Assembly (NCBI RefSeq): GCF_001654835.1
Contig: NZ_LXEP01000015.1
Location: 186,001 to 250,000, forward strand
From: Buttiauxella gaviniae ATCC 51604
Lineage (GTDB): Bacteria; Pseudomonadota; Gammaproteobacteria; Enterobacterales; Enterobacteriaceae
Direction of reading: 5' to 3'
Length of the DNA: 64,000 nt
Of this stretch, positions 21,646 to 31,249 are shown piece by piece. The number at the start of each line of letters is the position of its first letter. The first letter of the stretch is position 1. The notes beneath the pieces were generated by a model, which saw nothing but the letters and a program-made list of their open reading frames with translations, was not told where the DNA came from and did not search any database. The position numbers and the translations under genes were made by a program.

Positions 21646-21676
21646 TAAAAAATGGCCGGCGCAAGCGCCAGCCATT
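21646..21676 (-). terminator. Terminator of the nucleoside transporter gene
   Basis: On the minus strand AATGGCTGGCGC pairs with GCGCCGGCCATT (one mismatch) around a TTGC region, followed by a T tract. It lies about 40 bases after the transporter stop and separates it from the deoC promoter. Confidence 0.75.
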
Positions 21677-21689
21677 GATTTCATAGAGA

Positions 21690-21705
21690 TGTTATAATTT
21701 TAACA
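21690..21705. promoter_or_regulatory. Second DeoR-type operator
   Basis: TGTTATAATTTTAACA differs from the operator at 21515-21530 at one position. It is the core of a longer inverted repeat, AGAGATGTTA and TAACATCTCT (21685-21710). Operator centres are 175 bases apart, so a looping complex is possible, as with the multiple deo operators of E. coli. It could also act as a hairpin at the transporter 3' end. Confidence 0.65.
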
Positions 21706-21713
21706 TCTCTTTT

Positions 21714-22991
21714 TTATAATGACAGGAAGACCCCGGCAATTGTGGCACTCATCAGGTTTGACAATGTACCTGCTGCTACAGCCTTAAGACCTAACTGTGC
21801 AATATCATGACGACGGTTTGGAGCCATGCTTCCAAGTCCACCAATCAGGATAGCGATAGAAGAAAGGTTAGCAAAACCACACAGAGCGAAGGAGATAATT
21901 GCTTTGGTGTGATCTGACAGAACTTGCAGACCTGCTGCCGCTACAGTCGCGTCATCTTTCAGGTATTCCCCGAAGTTCAGGTACGCCACAAATTCGTTGA
22001 TGATTAACTTCTGGCCGATGAAGGAACCAGCAACGTTAGCTTCACTCCACGGTACACCGATAACCCATGCCAGCGGTGAGAACACCCAGCCGAGAATCAG
22101 TTCCATAGACAGTTGCGGATAGTTGAACCAACCACCAATGCCAGAAAGCATACCGTTAAGCAGTGCAATTAAAGCAACAAACGCCAGCAGCATTGCGCCC
22201 ACGTTCAGAGCCAGTTGCATACCAGAAGCTGCACCTGATGCCGCAGCATCCAGCACGTTTGCCGGGCGGTCTGGATCATTTTTCAAAGAGTCCAGTTCAG
22301 GTGAGTCGTTTGGCGTTTCGGTTTCAGGCAGGATAATTTTGGCGAACAGTAACCCGCCAGGGGCTGCCATAAATGAAGCGGCAATCAGGTACTCTAGTGG
22401 CACGCCCATTTGCGCGTAACCTGCCAGTACTGAACCTGCAACAGAAGCCAAACCACCACACATTACAGCGAACAGTTCTGAGCGCGTCATAGTGGCGATA
22501 TAAGGACGAACAACCAGCGGAGCTTCAGTCTGACCAACAAAGATATTTGCTGTTGCAGACAGAGATTCTGTACGGGAAGTCTTCAGAATCTTACGCAGAC
22601 CACCGCCGAGAATACGAATAACAAACTGCATAATGCCAAGGTAGTACAGCACAGCAATCAGTGAGGAGAAGAAGACAATAATTGGCAGAACACGCAGTGC
22701 GAAAATAAATCCGCCGCCGCCAAAGACTTCGAACATTTTGTCTGAAACTAAGCCACCGAACAGGAAGGAAATACCGGCGTTACCGTAACCAATTACGTTA
22801 GCGACCCCTTCGGACATAGCGAGCAGAACCTGGCGACCGACCGGAACATACAGGATTAGCGCCCCGATACCGACCTGAATAATCCATGCACCTAAAACAG
22901 TACGCAGATTAATTGCTTTGCGATTACTGGAAAGTAGAACGGCGATCAGCAGCAGAACGATCATGCCGATCAATCCCATGAGTAGTTGCAT
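21714..22991 (-). CDS. NupC-family concentrative nucleoside transporter
   Basis: 425 residues with about ten membrane segments and the CNT motifs GQTEAPLVV, the GLASVAGS region and [10 protein letters not shown]. It resembles E. coli NupX/PsuT (YeiJ/YeiM) more than NupC. It should import nucleosides with protons or sodium, feeding the deo enzymes encoded just downstream. In E. coli yjjI and yjjW occupy this position between yjjV and deoC. Its promoter shares the paired CRP layout of deoC. Exact substrate range cannot be told. Confidence 0.88.
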   Translation of the reverse strand: MQLLMGLIGMIVLLLIAVLLSSNRKAINLRTVLGAWIIQVGIGALILYVPVGRQVLLAMSEGVANVIGYGNAGISFLFGGLVSDKMFEVFGGGGFIFALRVLPIIVFFSSLIAVLYYLGIMQFVIRILGGGLRKILKTSRTESLSATANIFVGQTEAPLVVRPYIATMTRSELFAVMCGGLASVAGSVLAGYAQMGVPLEYLIAASFMAAPGGLLFAKIILPETETPNDSPELDSLKNDPDRPANVLDAAASGAASGMQLALNVGAMLLAFVALIALLNGMLSGIGGWFNYPQLSMELILGWVFSPLAWVIGVPWSEANVAGSFIGQKLIINEFVAYLNFGEYLKDDATVAAAGLQVLSDHTKAIISFALCGFANLSSIAILIGGLGSMAPNRRHDIAQLGLKAVAAGTLSNLMSATIAGVFLSL

Positions 22992-23052
22992 ACAGAATCC
23001 CTGTGTATTGAATGAAAAAGGAAAGCGAGCTAAAAAACCTTAGTGAGGCGGG

Positions 23053-23058
23053 ATTATA
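23053..23058 (-). promoter_or_regulatory. -10 box of the nucleoside transporter promoter
   Basis: The minus strand has a perfect TATAAT 62 bases before the start codon, with no good -35 box at 17 bases. This suits an activator-dependent promoter and fits the CRP-like sites at 23079-23149. Confidence 0.55.
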
Positions 23059-23078
23059 ACGGCAGGGAGGCCAGTAAA

Positions 23079-23149
23079 TGGAATGGCAATCACGTATTTA
23101 TAGACATTCACGGAAACGTTTGTCTTATTAAGTGATCTAAGTCACATTT
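23079..23149 (-). promoter_or_regulatory. Paired CRP sites upstream of the nucleoside transporter
   Basis: The distal site (23128-23149) contains AGTGA-N6-TCACA and agrees at about 17 of 22 consensus positions. The proximal core (23079-23094) is CGTGA-N6-TTCCA, weaker. Their centres are 52 bases apart, and they fall near -41 and -93 relative to a start expected from the TATAAT. The same spacing occurs at deoC. Confidence 0.6.
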
Positions 23150-23158
23150 TGTTACTTA

Positions 23159-23938
23159 CTATTTCATTGCAAATAATTCATTGCAGTTATTAATGATCGC
23201 ATTCGCGATAACTTCGGGAGATTCTGAACGCAGTATAGAAAGTGTCTGAAAAACATTAACAATGCGTTCCGGGCGATTCGGCTGCCCCTGCCAGCCGTTA
23301 AGCGGCATATCAGGTGCATCTGTTTCCAGAACCAGCGCGCTAAGGGGTAAGCGCGCCATAACATCTCGCGTTTTGCTAGCACGTGGGTAAGTAATCGTGC
23401 CACCCACACCAATTTTGTAACCCATCGCCACAAAACGCTCGGCCTGTTGCAGGCTCCCCGAAAAACCATGTACCACACCAGTGCGCGGTAAATTATGACG
23501 CTTCAAATGCGCGGCAAGTTTGTCGTGCGTGCGACGTGAATGGAGAATGACAGGTAAGTCATAACGTTTTGCCAGTTTTAGCTGCGCATCCAGCATCGCT
23601 TCTTGTTTATCAAAAAGCGGATTTTCCATATAAAGATCGAGTCCTATCTCACCGATAGCCACTAATTTTTCCGGCCGCTGTTTTAGGTAATGCTCAAGCA
23701 GCGCTAAAGACGCATCCTGATGCTTGTGAATCACTATTGGATGCAAACCGACTGCGGCATATAGCGCCGGGTAATTGTCTGCCAGCGCCAGCACCGTGTT
23801 AAACCGGTCAGCTTCGATTGCCGGAACAATGATTTTTGTTACGCCCGCTTGCGCCGCGAGGGCAATGCTGTTGGCTTCATCATCGCTAAACGGCGGAAAG
23901 TCGAAGTGACAATGGGTATCGTAAAACGTCATCGTCAC
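23159..23938 (-). CDS. yjjV: TatD-family metal-dependent hydrolase YjjV
   Basis: 259 residues. The TatD signature is present: DTHCHFDFPPF (HxH metal ligands), GEIGLD, HSRRTHD, HGFSG and ETDAPDMP. Family members are metal-dependent hydrolases/DNases; the physiological substrate of YjjV is unclear. The start overlaps the yjjU stop by four bases (ATGA), so the two are translationally coupled. Confidence 0.93.
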   Translation of the reverse strand: MTMTFYDTHCHFDFPPFSDDEANSIALAAQAGVTKIIVPAIEADRFNTVLALADNYPALYAAVGLHPIVIHKHQDASLALLEHYLKQRPEKLVAIGEIGLDLYMENPLFDKQEAMLDAQLKLAKRYDLPVILHSRRTHDKLAAHLKRHNLPRTGVVHGFSGSLQQAERFVAMGYKIGVGGTITYPRASKTRDVMARLPLSALVLETDAPDMPLNGWQGQPNRPERIVNVFQTLSILRSESPEVIANAIINNCNELFAMK

Positions 23939-25005
23939 GCCGTATCTTCGTTATTGAAAGTGGAGTCGTTAGCTTCTGGTGTTTCAATCACCGCTTTAGA
24001 CAATGGCTCAGTGATCACGGCTTGCGGAACGACCACCGGCCCCGGAACGACAATACGCGGAAGGTGGCGTTTTATTGGCGGCTTATCCGAGAGTAATTTC
24101 CCGATGGTTGCGAGGAAGTAACGTCCGCATAAACGTCCAGTTTTATAGTCGGTATTTAGTGCGGGTAATCGGCTGCCCAATGCAGAGCTCATCAATGGTT
24201 TCGGTGGGTAAATCTCGAAGATACGCAGTTTACCTGGCGGCTTTTCAATGAAGTTCTGAATCTCGCGATAGCTGGCTTCATGGTGATGTACCAGGTTTAA
24301 TAAGGGCTGCAGGCTGCTGTCGCCAAGCCAACGCTCCATACGTTTAAACCATTCAGGTGTGTAATACATTTGCGAAGGGACGGTGCGAATTACGACCAAA
24401 GTATCGGCCCCCAGGCGCACAGCTTCTCTCACCGGTACCGCATCGCTTATTCCCCCATCCTGATAACCGATGCCGTCAATCTCCACCCCGCTACGGTAAA
24501 AGCCTGGAATCGCGCTTGAGGCTTTCAGAAGATTCAGCCATGTGCCGCTGTCCGGGGAAAAATATCCCGGCGTGTAGTCATCGCTGCGACAAGCGCACAT
24601 ATAGAACGCTTTACCAGACTCAAACATTTTTTCTGCAGTGCCCATCGAGAGCGGAATTTTTGCTGAGGTGGATTCCACAAGCCAATCGAGATCGATGAGA
24701 TGCCCGCCACGCACAAAGCGCAGAGGATCAAAAAATTCGCGAGTTGTCGTAAAACGAGTGATCACTCTTCTGGCATAACCCGGCTGGTGACAAACATAAG
24801 CTGAAAGGTTTTGCGCACCGGCAGAAGTGCCTAAGAAGAGGTCAAAAGGGTTGAAATTAGCGCGCATAAATTCGTCCAGCACGCCGGCTGTGAATATCCC
24901 ACGCTGCCCGCCACCTTCACAAACAATGGCGAGTTTTCCGGGACGAAACTTTGGAAGCGCAAGCGGCGAAATATTGCCGAGCGTTACGGGTATTCTTTGT
25001 CCCAC
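23935..25005 (-). CDS. yjjU: Patatin-like phospholipase family protein YjjU
   Basis: 356 residues. Patatin motifs are clear: oxyanion loop GGGQRG, nucleophile elbow GTSAGA and DGG with the catalytic Asp. There is no signal peptide. The last 60 residues are low-complexity and rich in Pro, Val and Thr/Glu, which is less typical of the family. Probably a cytoplasmic acyl hydrolase; substrate unknown. First gene of yjjU-yjjV. Confidence 0.92.
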   Translation of the reverse strand: MGQRIPVTLGNISPLALPKFRPGKLAIVCEGGGQRGIFTAGVLDEFMRANFNPFDLFLGTSAGAQNLSAYVCHQPGYARRVITRFTTTREFFDPLRFVRGGHLIDLDWLVESTSAKIPLSMGTAEKMFESGKAFYMCACRSDDYTPGYFSPDSGTWLNLLKASSAIPGFYRSGVEIDGIGYQDGGISDAVPVREAVRLGADTLVVIRTVPSQMYYTPEWFKRMERWLGDSSLQPLLNLVHHHEASYREIQNFIEKPPGKLRIFEIYPPKPLMSSALGSRLPALNTDYKTGRLCGRYFLATIGKLLSDKPPIKRHLPRIVVPGPVVVPQAVITEPLSKAVIETPEANDSTFNNEDTA

Positions 25006-25137
25006 ACTGCTTTCCTTAATCTAAAGGATATTTATTATTAGATATTGGTTATTTGTTAGTCGCTTAAAAACGCGAGAGCCAGTCTAAATAGACTGGCTCT
25101 CTGGTCTGTCTCTAAATGTTATAGCACGTAAATATTG

Positions 25138-25299
25138 CTATGGGCGTTTTCGACCCATAAACAGGCTAACCAAGAACAGAATAATACCTACCACGAAGAC
25201 AATTTTTGCTGCACCTGCCGCAGTACCCGCGAGAGTACCAAAACCCAGTGCTGCTGCAATCAACGCAATGACCAGAAAAATAATGCCCCAACGAAACAT
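25138..25299 (-). CDS. ytjA: Small DUF1328 membrane protein YtjA
   Basis: 53 residues, almost identical to E. coli YtjA ([20 protein letters not shown]). Two membrane segments (about 4-24 and 30-48) with a basic C-terminus (MGRKRP). The start at 25299 has AGGAGAAGC upstream; a longer frame from 25362 has no support. Function unknown; the family is often stress-induced and here it neighbours osmY. Confidence 0.93.
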   Translation of the reverse strand: MFRWGIIFLVIALIAAALGFGTLAGTAAGAAKIVFVVGIILFLVSLFMGRKRP

Positions 25300-25438
25300 A
25301 AGCTTCTCCTTAACCATAATGAACCCGAATCGCTTCTGGATGAGTGCCAGATACACACTCATTGGCGATATTGAGTAACGATGTTGCTGACCTACTCCCC
25401 CGGCATTACACCGAAGGAGAAAGTTTCTATATGCCCTG

Positions 25439-26056
25439 TTACTTCACTTTCAGGTCGTTTTTGACGCTTTTCACGCCATCAACTGCTTTAGCGATACTTT
25501 CGGCTCGAGCAGACTGTGCATTCGATTCCACGGTACCGGATAGCTGTACAACACCTTCAGTGGTTTCCACTTTCACGTGACGTGAAGGGACGATGTCATC
25601 AGCTAAAAGCTTAGCTTTAATTTCGCTAGTGGTCGCAGTATCGCCTGCATAACCGCTGACAGATTTATCAGACCCGTTACGCACATGAAGTTTGTCGCTC
25701 ACGGAAGAAACCCCTTCCACGCCTTTTGCGACAGTTACGGCCTGTTCGGCCTGCGCCTGGCTTTCAACAAAGCCACTGAGCGTTACCACTTTCTTGTCGG
25801 TTTTCACGGAGATATCGGTACTCTTGATATTGTCATGATCGACCAGGGCGGCTTTCACTTTCGCCGTGATACTGCTGTCATCCATGAAATTACCGACGTC
25901 TTTTACGGAGCTATCAATTTTTTCGCCTGCTGTGTCCGCTGTCGATTCGGTTTTGTTAAGCATCTTGTCTTCTGCTAAAGCGCTACCGCTTGCCAGCACA
26001 GAGCCAAGAACAACAGCTAACAGAGTTTTAGAAATCTTAGTCGTAGTCATAGTCAT
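25439..26056 (-). CDS. osmY: Hyperosmotically inducible periplasmic protein OsmY
   Basis: 205 residues against 201 in E. coli. The signal peptide ends at ALA-E (about residue 28), followed by two BON domains (about 58-122 and 137-203) with repeated [14 protein letters not shown]-type strands. A periplasmic chaperone-like protein under RpoS and osmotic control in E. coli. AGGAA precedes the ATG by eight bases. Confidence 0.96.
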   Translation of the reverse strand: MTMTTTKISKTLLAVVLGSVLASGSALAEDKMLNKTESTADTAGEKIDSSVKDVGNFMDDSSITAKVKAALVDHDNIKSTDISVKTDKKVVTLSGFVESQAQAEQAVTVAKGVEGVSSVSDKLHVRNGSDKSVSGYAGDTATTSEIKAKLLADDIVPSRHVKVETTEGVVQLSGTVESNAQSARAESIAKAVDGVKSVKNDLKVK

Positions 26057-26398
26057 CGATTAATTCCTATAGTTTTGCTCACTATTTGAGCACAAGCCTT
26101 CAGGTACCGGCTTTCCTTAAACATCAGGCCAAGTGGTACGGCCTAAAAATTTCGCGATCAGTTTTTAATAGCGCCAGGAAAAATGAGTACGAATGAACCC
26201 GCCAGAAATCTTCATTTACGTGGCATTTTCAACCAACCAATTTGTCACTGGTTTGTTAAATATAGACAACAATCACGGAATTGCATGGCGAAAGTGGGTG
26301 AACATGAGGGAAATGCGGGAAATTAAGAACAATCCGTAAGGGATTAATAAGACGGGAAAAGTAGCAGGACGCGACGGCTGCCGCGCCCTGAGAGACGA
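26057..26398. other. osmY-prfC intergenic region
   Basis: 342 bases without a gene. It must hold the osmY promoter (minus strand) and the prfC 3' end. An obvious -35/-10 pair is not seen, which is common for RpoS-dependent promoters. An imperfect hairpin near prfC is listed separately. Nothing else is recognised. Confidence 0.5.
26355..26388 (-). terminator. Possible prfC terminator
   Basis: On the minus strand GGGCGCG pairs with CGCGTCC (one G-U pair) and a short CTTTT run follows about five bases later. It lies 11 bases after the prfC stop. The T tract is weak. Confidence 0.45.
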
Positions 26399-27988
26399 TT
26401 AATGCTCGCGGGTTTTACGGAACGTGACTTCTGGGTAACGGTCTTGTGTCAGGTTCAGGTTGACCATTGTTGGAGCGATATAAGCCAGGTTATCACCACC
26501 ATCAAGCGCCAACTGCATTTCGTTTTTCCGTTTGAATTCTTCAAACTTCTTAACGTCTGTGCTTTCTACCCAACGCGCCGTTGAGACGTTGACCGACTCG
26601 TAAATCGCTTCAACGTTGTATTCACTTTTCAGACGCGCCACAACCACGTCGAACTGCAGCACACCGACCGCGCCAACAATCAGATCATTGTTCGCGATTG
26701 GACGGAATACCTGTACCGCGCCCTCTTCAGAAAGCTGTACCAAACCTTTCAGCAACTGTTTCTGTTTCAACGGATCACGCAGACGAATACGACGGAACAG
26801 TTCCGGTGCGAAGTTCGGAATACCGGTGAACTTCATCATTTCGCCTTGAGTGAAGGTATCACCAATCTGAATGGTGCCGTGGTTGTGCAGGCCGATAATA
26901 TCGCCTGGATACGCTTCTTCAACGTGCGAACGGTCGCCCGCCATAAAGGTTAACGCATCAGAAATCACCACATCTTTACCGGTACGAACCTGGCGCAGTT
27001 TCATGCCTTTTTCATACTTACCGGAAACCACACGCATAAAGGCAACGCGGTCACGGTGTTTCGGGTCCATATTGGCCTGAATCTTAAATACGAAGCCGGT
27101 GAATTTATCTTCTGCTGCTTTTACTTCACGAGTATCAGTTTTGCGCGGCATTGGAGCAGGTGCCCAATCAACCAAGCCATCGAGCATGTGGTCAACACCA
27201 AAGTTGCCCAATGCAGTACCGAAGAAGACAGGGGTCAGCTCACCTTCAAGGAACAGCTCACGATCAAATTCGTGGGAAGCGCCTTGAACCAGTTCCAGCT
27301 CATCACGCAATTGTGCAGCCAGGTCTTCACCAACAGCAGCATCCAGCTCTGGGTTATCTAGCCCTTTAACAATGCGCACTTCCTGAATGGTGTGACCTTT
27401 ACCAGTCTGGTAGAGGTAAGTTTCGTCTTTATAAAGGTGATAAACACCTTTGAACAACTTGCCACAACCGATTGGCCAGGTGATTGGTGAACAGGCGATT
27501 TTCAGCTCACGTTCAACTTCATCCATCACTTCCATTGGGTCGCGGATATCGCGGTCCAGTTTGTTCATGAAGGTGAGAATTGGCGTATCACGCAGACGGG
27601 TAACTTCCATCAACTTACGGGTACGATCTTCTACACCTTTCGCGGCATCGATAACCATCAAACAGCAGTCAACTGCGGTCAGAGTACGATAAGTATCTTC
27701 GGAGAAGTCTTCATGCCCTGGGGTGTCGAGCAAGTTAACCAGGCAGTCGTGATACGGGAATTGCATGACAGAGGTGGTAATCGAGATACCACGCTGCTTT
27801 TCCATTTCCATCCAGTCAGATTTAGCATGCTGGCTGGAACCACGGCCTTTTACAGTACCGGCAGTCTGAATTGCCTGTCCGAACAGCAACACTTTTTCAG
27901 TGATAGTCGTTTTACCGGCATCGGGGTGAGAAATGATCGCAAAAGTGCGGCGTTTCCCCACTTCTTGCAAAAAAGGAGACAAAGTCAT
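26399..27988 (-). CDS. prfC: Peptide chain release factor 3 (RF3)
   Basis: 529 residues as in E. coli. GTPase motifs SHPDAGKTT (G1), DTPGHEDF (G3) and MNKLDRD (G4) are clear, followed by EF-G-like domains II and III. It recycles RF1/RF2 from the terminating ribosome. The start at 27988 ([14 protein letters not shown]) matches E. coli; a longer frame from 28033 is not conserved. Confidence 0.98.
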   Translation of the reverse strand: MTLSPFLQEVGKRRTFAIISHPDAGKTTITEKVLLFGQAIQTAGTVKGRGSSQHAKSDWMEMEKQRGISITTSVMQFPYHDCLVNLLDTPGHEDFSEDTYRTLTAVDCCLMVIDAAKGVEDRTRKLMEVTRLRDTPILTFMNKLDRDIRDPMEVMDEVERELKIACSPITWPIGCGKLFKGVYHLYKDETYLYQTGKGHTIQEVRIVKGLDNPELDAAVGEDLAAQLRDELELVQGASHEFDRELFLEGELTPVFFGTALGNFGVDHMLDGLVDWAPAPMPRKTDTREVKAAEDKFTGFVFKIQANMDPKHRDRVAFMRVVSGKYEKGMKLRQVRTGKDVVISDALTFMAGDRSHVEEAYPGDIIGLHNHGTIQIGDTFTQGEMMKFTGIPNFAPELFRRIRLRDPLKQKQLLKGLVQLSEEGAVQVFRPIANNDLIVGAVGVLQFDVVVARLKSEYNVEAIYESVNVSTARWVESTDVKKFEEFKRKNEMQLALDGGDNLAYIAPTMVNLNLTQDRYPEVTFRKTREH

Positions 27989-28098
27989 AATGAAATCTTC
28001 TGTGAATTGCGCACAGACATCACTGCGCGGCAAATGAACGTTACCTGACGGCTATTCTACCCATCAGGTCAGGTTTAACAATCGGCTGTAAGCAGTCA

Positions 28099-28773
28099 TT
28101 AATTACACAACAATTGCTCCAGTTCACTTAATGTGGTCACTTCCCAGGTCGGCATGATGCCTTCAGGTAAGCTTCGTCCATGGGCATTGAGCCAGCAGGT
28201 GGCAATTCCTGCGTTCATGCCGCCTAAAATATCTGATTCCGCAGTGTCGCCAACCATCAATACTCGGTCGCGCGGCGGCTGGCCCATTTGCTCAAAGGTG
28301 TAATCAAAAATCTTACGATCGGGTTTCGCGACACCGACCTGTTCAGAAATCACCAGCAAATCGAAATAATCACGCAGACCGGTGCGCTCCAGGCGAATTT
28401 GCTGCAATGCGGTAAAACCGTTGGTGATAATACCGATTTTTACTTTATCTTTTAACGCATTAAGCAGCGAAACAGCCCCTGGCAACGGCACACAAATTTC
28501 GGCCATGGCGTTGAGGAATGCAGCGTTTAAGTCACCCGCAGGAACTGATAACCTTTCGGACCAGCCCTCAAAACGCTGATGCTGTAACTGAAGAGCGCTA
28601 ATGGCACCGTTCTGGTAATCGACCCATAAAGGCTTGTTAATTGCCTGGTAATCCTGGAAGTCTTCAGCGGTAAAGGTCACGCTATAATCGAGAAACATCC
28701 GCTGCAAACCGCCGAACGCGTCAAAGGTAAATAACGTTTCGTCAGCATCAAATAAAATCCAGTCCCAGTTCAT
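28099..28773 (-). CDS. yjjG: Pyrimidine 5'-nucleotidase YjjG
   Basis: 224 residues, HAD superfamily: DADETLF (motif I), ITNGF (motif II), and [11 protein letters not shown] (motif IV). It dephosphorylates UMP, dTMP and damaged pyrimidine nucleotides. The ATG at 28773 has AAGGTG upstream and matches E. coli MKWDW; a GTG two codons earlier is possible. It follows rimI by 18 bases in holD-rimI-yjjG. Confidence 0.95.
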   Translation of the reverse strand: MNWDWILFDADETLFTFDAFGGLQRMFLDYSVTFTAEDFQDYQAINKPLWVDYQNGAISALQLQHQRFEGWSERLSVPAGDLNAAFLNAMAEICVPLPGAVSLLNALKDKVKIGIITNGFTALQQIRLERTGLRDYFDLLVISEQVGVAKPDRKIFDYTFEQMGQPPRDRVLMVGDTAESDILGGMNAGIATCWLNAHGRSLPEGIMPTWEVTTLSELEQLLCN

Positions 28774-28791
28774 CAACACACCTTTTTCAAA

Positions 28792-29235
28792 TTAGCCTAA
28801 CGGTAATGCCATGATGATGGCATCTTCGCGACCCTCTTTAGCCGGGTAATAGTTACGACGAATCGTCGCCTCGTTAAAACCCAGGCTTTCATAAAGTGCT
28901 ATCGCAGCTGTGTTCGACGCGCGCACTTCAAGCCACAGGGTAAACACATCGCGCTTTTCCAGTTCGCTGATCAAATGCTCCAGCAACTGGCGACCTAATC
29001 CCTGACGTTGAAAATCGGGATCGACCGCAATATTAAACAGTGTCGCCTCATCCAACACGACTTGCGTCACCGCAAACGCCGCCATTTTGCCGTCTACGTC
29101 GAGACGCAAATTGAGATAGCGCTCACCTTCATTACTGGCGAAGGTTTTTTCACTCCATGGGAAAGCATGGCTGCGCTGTTCGATGGCGTAAGCCGCGCTC
29201 AAGTCACTTGTGGTGAGGGAAGAAATCGTTTTCAT
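28792..29235 (-). CDS. rimI: Ribosomal protein S18-alanine N-acetyltransferase RimI
   Basis: 147 residues, a GNAT fold with the acetyl-CoA motif RQGLGRQLL and catalytic region NYYPAKEGREDA. It acetylates the N-terminal alanine of ribosomal protein S18. The start at 29235 matches E. coli MNTISSLE and lies inside the 3' end of holD (32-base overlap), as in E. coli. Confidence 0.96.
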   Translation of the reverse strand: MKTISSLTTSDLSAAYAIEQRSHAFPWSEKTFASNEGERYLNLRLDVDGKMAAFAVTQVVLDEATLFNIAVDPDFQRQGLGRQLLEHLISELEKRDVFTLWLEVRASNTAAIALYESLGFNEATIRRNYYPAKEGREDAIIMALPLG

Positions 29236-29626
29236 GTTCACAAATTTGCTGCCACAACGCCTGTCGAGCGGCGCCATTTTGATAAAGCTCGTTTAATTCG
29301 GGGGTCGCTAATTGCGCGCCTGGTATGGGAAGAGGTTCACTCACGCCCAATCGCCAGCTATTACAGCGGCTATCACCTGGCAGCATCGCGGCCCGTTCTG
29401 GTGTCAGTTGCATGACCTGCTGTGCATCCAAATTCAGGCTACGCAAAACATCGTTAACTAACGGATCGTTTAAAGCAGGAAGCGCTTCGGCGACCATCAG
29501 TAGCCTGACGTTTTCATGCAGTGAGACTGCAATTTCGCCCTGCAACGCAGCCGGGCGCCGCAACTCCCACTGGGTAATGCCCAGTTGTTGTAACAACCAG
29601 TCTCGTCGCAAAGGTATATGAGGCAT
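29204..29626 (-). CDS. holD: DNA polymerase III psi subunit
   Basis: 140 residues from the ATG at 29626 (MPHIPLRRDW), close to 137 in E. coli. The N-terminal RRDWxLQQLGITQW segment, which contacts HolC (chi), is conserved; the protein links the clamp loader to SSB. A longer frame from ATG 29677 is also open, so the start is less certain than the identity. It overlaps rimI by 32 bases. Confidence 0.92.
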   Translation of the reverse strand: MPHIPLRRDWLLQQLGITQWELRRPAALQGEIAVSLHENVRLLMVAEALPALNDPLVNDVLRSLNLDAQQVMQLTPERAAMLPGDSRCNSWRLGVSEPLPIPGAQLATPELNELYQNGAARQALWQQICEHENDFFPHHK

Positions 29627-29717
29627 AGCGAAACCAGGTAGAGAGTGCCAATTGGGGCGCAAATATAGCAAATTCATCGAATATGCGCCATTAAAGCTCT
29701 ATTACACGAATTAATCG

Positions 29718-29826
29718 GAGTGGCAGCAAGGCAACAAACGAAGTCATCCCGATGAGCTTACTTGAGTAAGTGATTCAGGTGAATGAGTGCAGTGAACGCC
29801 GCTGCAACTTCGAGTAAGAAGTGTAT
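29718..29826. repeat. Degenerate ERIC-type repeat between holD and rsmC
   Basis: The centre, GAGCTTACTTGAGTAAGTGA followed by TTCAGGTGAATGAG, matches the conserved ERIC core; the outer ends (CTGCAACTTCGAGTAAG...GTGTAT) are eroded. It lies in the divergent holD-rsmC gap, so the rsmC promoter may lie within or at its edge. Confidence 0.7.
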
Positions 29827-29858
29827 AATCCCGGTTCTGATTTCCCAGGAGTAATTTG

Positions 29859-30893
29859 ATGACTGCGTTAACCCCGGCAAGTGAAGTGCTACTGCGCCAT
29901 AGCGATGATTTTACCGAAAGCCGCGTGCTGTTTGCCGGTGACTTACAAGACGATCTGCCAGCCCGTTTCGAAACGGCAGCAAGTCGCGTTCATACCCAAC
30001 AATTTCACCACTGGCAGGTATTGAGCGCTCAGATGGGCGAAGATGCACAATACGGCCTGGTGGCTGACGCCAGCAGCATTGGCGACTGCAATACCCTGGT
30101 TTACTACTGGCCGAAAAATAAGCCAGAAGCTCAGTTCCAGCTGATGAATATTTTGTCGTTGATGCCCATTGGCAGCGATATTTTTGTTGTCGGTGAAAAC
30201 CGTAGCGGAGTGCGGAGTGCTGAGCAGATGCTCGCTGAATTTTGCCCACTCAACAAAATCGATAGCGCACGCCGTTGTGGCTTCTATCACGGTCGTCTGG
30301 AAACACAGCCGCAGTTTGATGAAAATTCCTGGTGGGATGAGTACCAACACGAAAGCCTGACCGTCAAAACCCTGCCTGGCGTATTTAGCCGTGATGGCCT
30401 GGATACCGGCAGTAAATTGCTGCTTTCCACGCTGACTGCGCACACCAAAGGCAAAGTGCTGGACGTGGGTTGTGGCGCTGGCGTGTTAGCTGTTTCACTT
30501 GCTAAGCATTCTCCAAAAGTTCGTCTGACATTAAGTGATGTTTCCGCACCGGCAGTTGCTGCCAGCCGCGCAACACTTGCTGCCAACGGAATTGAAGGCG
30601 AAGTTATCGCCAGCAACGTCTATTCCGAAGTGAATGGTCGTTTTGACATGATTATCTCCAACCCACCGTTCCACGATGGCCTGCAAACCAGCCTTGATGC
30701 TGCGCACCAGTTGATTCGTGGCGCAATTCGTCACCTGAGTGTTGGCGGTGAATTACGTATTGTCGCGAACGCCTTCCTCGCCTATCCGGACGTGCTGGAT
30801 GAAACGTTTGGTAATCATGAAGTGATCGCGCAGACGGGCCGTTTCAAAGTTTACCGCTCAGTGGTTGTGCGTGGGGCAAAGAAGAAGCGCTAA
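29859..30893 (+). CDS. rsmC: 16S rRNA (guanine1207-N2)-methyltransferase RsmC
   Basis: 344 residues in two homologous methyltransferase-like halves. The functional C-terminal half has the SAM motif DVGCGAGVL and catalytic SNPPFH. It methylates G1207 of 16S rRNA in the 30S subunit. The ATG at 29859 with CAGGAG seven bases upstream is preferred over the adjacent TTG at 29856. Confidence 0.97.
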   Translation: MTALTPASEVLLRHSDDFTESRVLFAGDLQDDLPARFETAASRVHTQQFHHWQVLSAQMGEDAQYGLVADASSIGDCNTLVYYWPKNKPEAQFQLMNILSLMPIGSDIFVVGENRSGVRSAEQMLAEFCPLNKIDSARRCGFYHGRLETQPQFDENSWWDEYQHESLTVKTLPGVFSRDGLDTGSKLLLSTLTAHTKGKVLDVGCGAGVLAVSLAKHSPKVRLTLSDVSAPAVAASRATLAANGIEGEVIASNVYSEVNGRFDMIISNPPFHDGLQTSLDAAHQLIRGAIRHLSVGGELRIVANAFLAYPDVLDETFGNHEVIAQTGRFKVYRSVVVRGAKKKR

Positions 30894-30901
30894 CACACGC
30901 A

Positions 30902-30935
30902 GTGCCGCTTTTTCCAGCGATTAGAAAAGCGGCAC
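30902..30935 (+). terminator. Hairpin after rsmC
   Basis: GTGCCGCTTTT and AAAAGCGGCAC form a perfect 11-base stem with a 12-base loop, nine bases after the rsmC stop. The following bases are not a clean T tract, so termination strength is uncertain. Confidence 0.5.
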
Positions 30936-30946
30936 CAAATTAACTG

Positions 30947-30974
30947 TTGACGACGCGCAGAAAACATCTAGAAT
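30947..30974 (+). promoter_or_regulatory. Promoter of the tRNA-Leu cluster
   Basis: TTGACG (30947-30952), a 16-base spacer and TAGAAT (30969-30974), followed by a GC-rich discriminator GCGCCTCC. This is the layout of stringently controlled stable-RNA promoters. The first tRNA begins about 38 bases downstream. Confidence 0.85.
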
Positions 30975-31012
30975 GCGCCTCCGTGGTTACAATACTTCGG
31001 TGTTGTGGGTAT

Positions 31013-31099
31013 GCGAAGGTGGCGGAATTGGTAGACGCGCTAGCTTCAGGTGTTAGTGTTCTTACGGACGTGAGGGTTCAAGTCCCTCTCTTCGCACCA
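31013..31099 (+). tRNA. tRNA-Leu (anticodon CAG), first copy
   Basis: 87 bases including an encoded CCA. The type II cloverleaf has acceptor GCGAAGG, anticodon CAG at 31047-31049 in the loop TTCAGGT, a long variable arm, and GGTTCAAGTCC in the T arm. It corresponds to the leuQ/P/V cluster of E. coli, located next to rsmC as there. Confidence 0.97.
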
Positions 31100-31128
31100 T
31101 TAACCACACAAGATATCGTTCGCACTGC

Positions 31129-31215
31129 GCGAAGGTGGCGGAATTGGTAGACGCGCTAGCTTCAGGTGTTAGTGTTCTTACGGACGTGAGGGTTCAAGTC
31201 CCTCTCTTCGCACCA
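31129..31215 (+). tRNA. tRNA-Leu (anticodon CAG), second copy
   Basis: 87 bases, identical to the first copy including CCA. It is separated by a 29-base spacer, so the three genes are surely one precursor transcript. Confidence 0.97.
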
Positions 31216-31249
31216 ATGCGAAGGCGATATCTTAGATAAGACTTGATTT

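Noticed and set aside
29627-29677. N-terminal extension of holD to the ATG at 29677
   Set aside because: The extra 17 residues have no counterpart in E. coli HolD, although the frame is open, so this remains a minor possibility.
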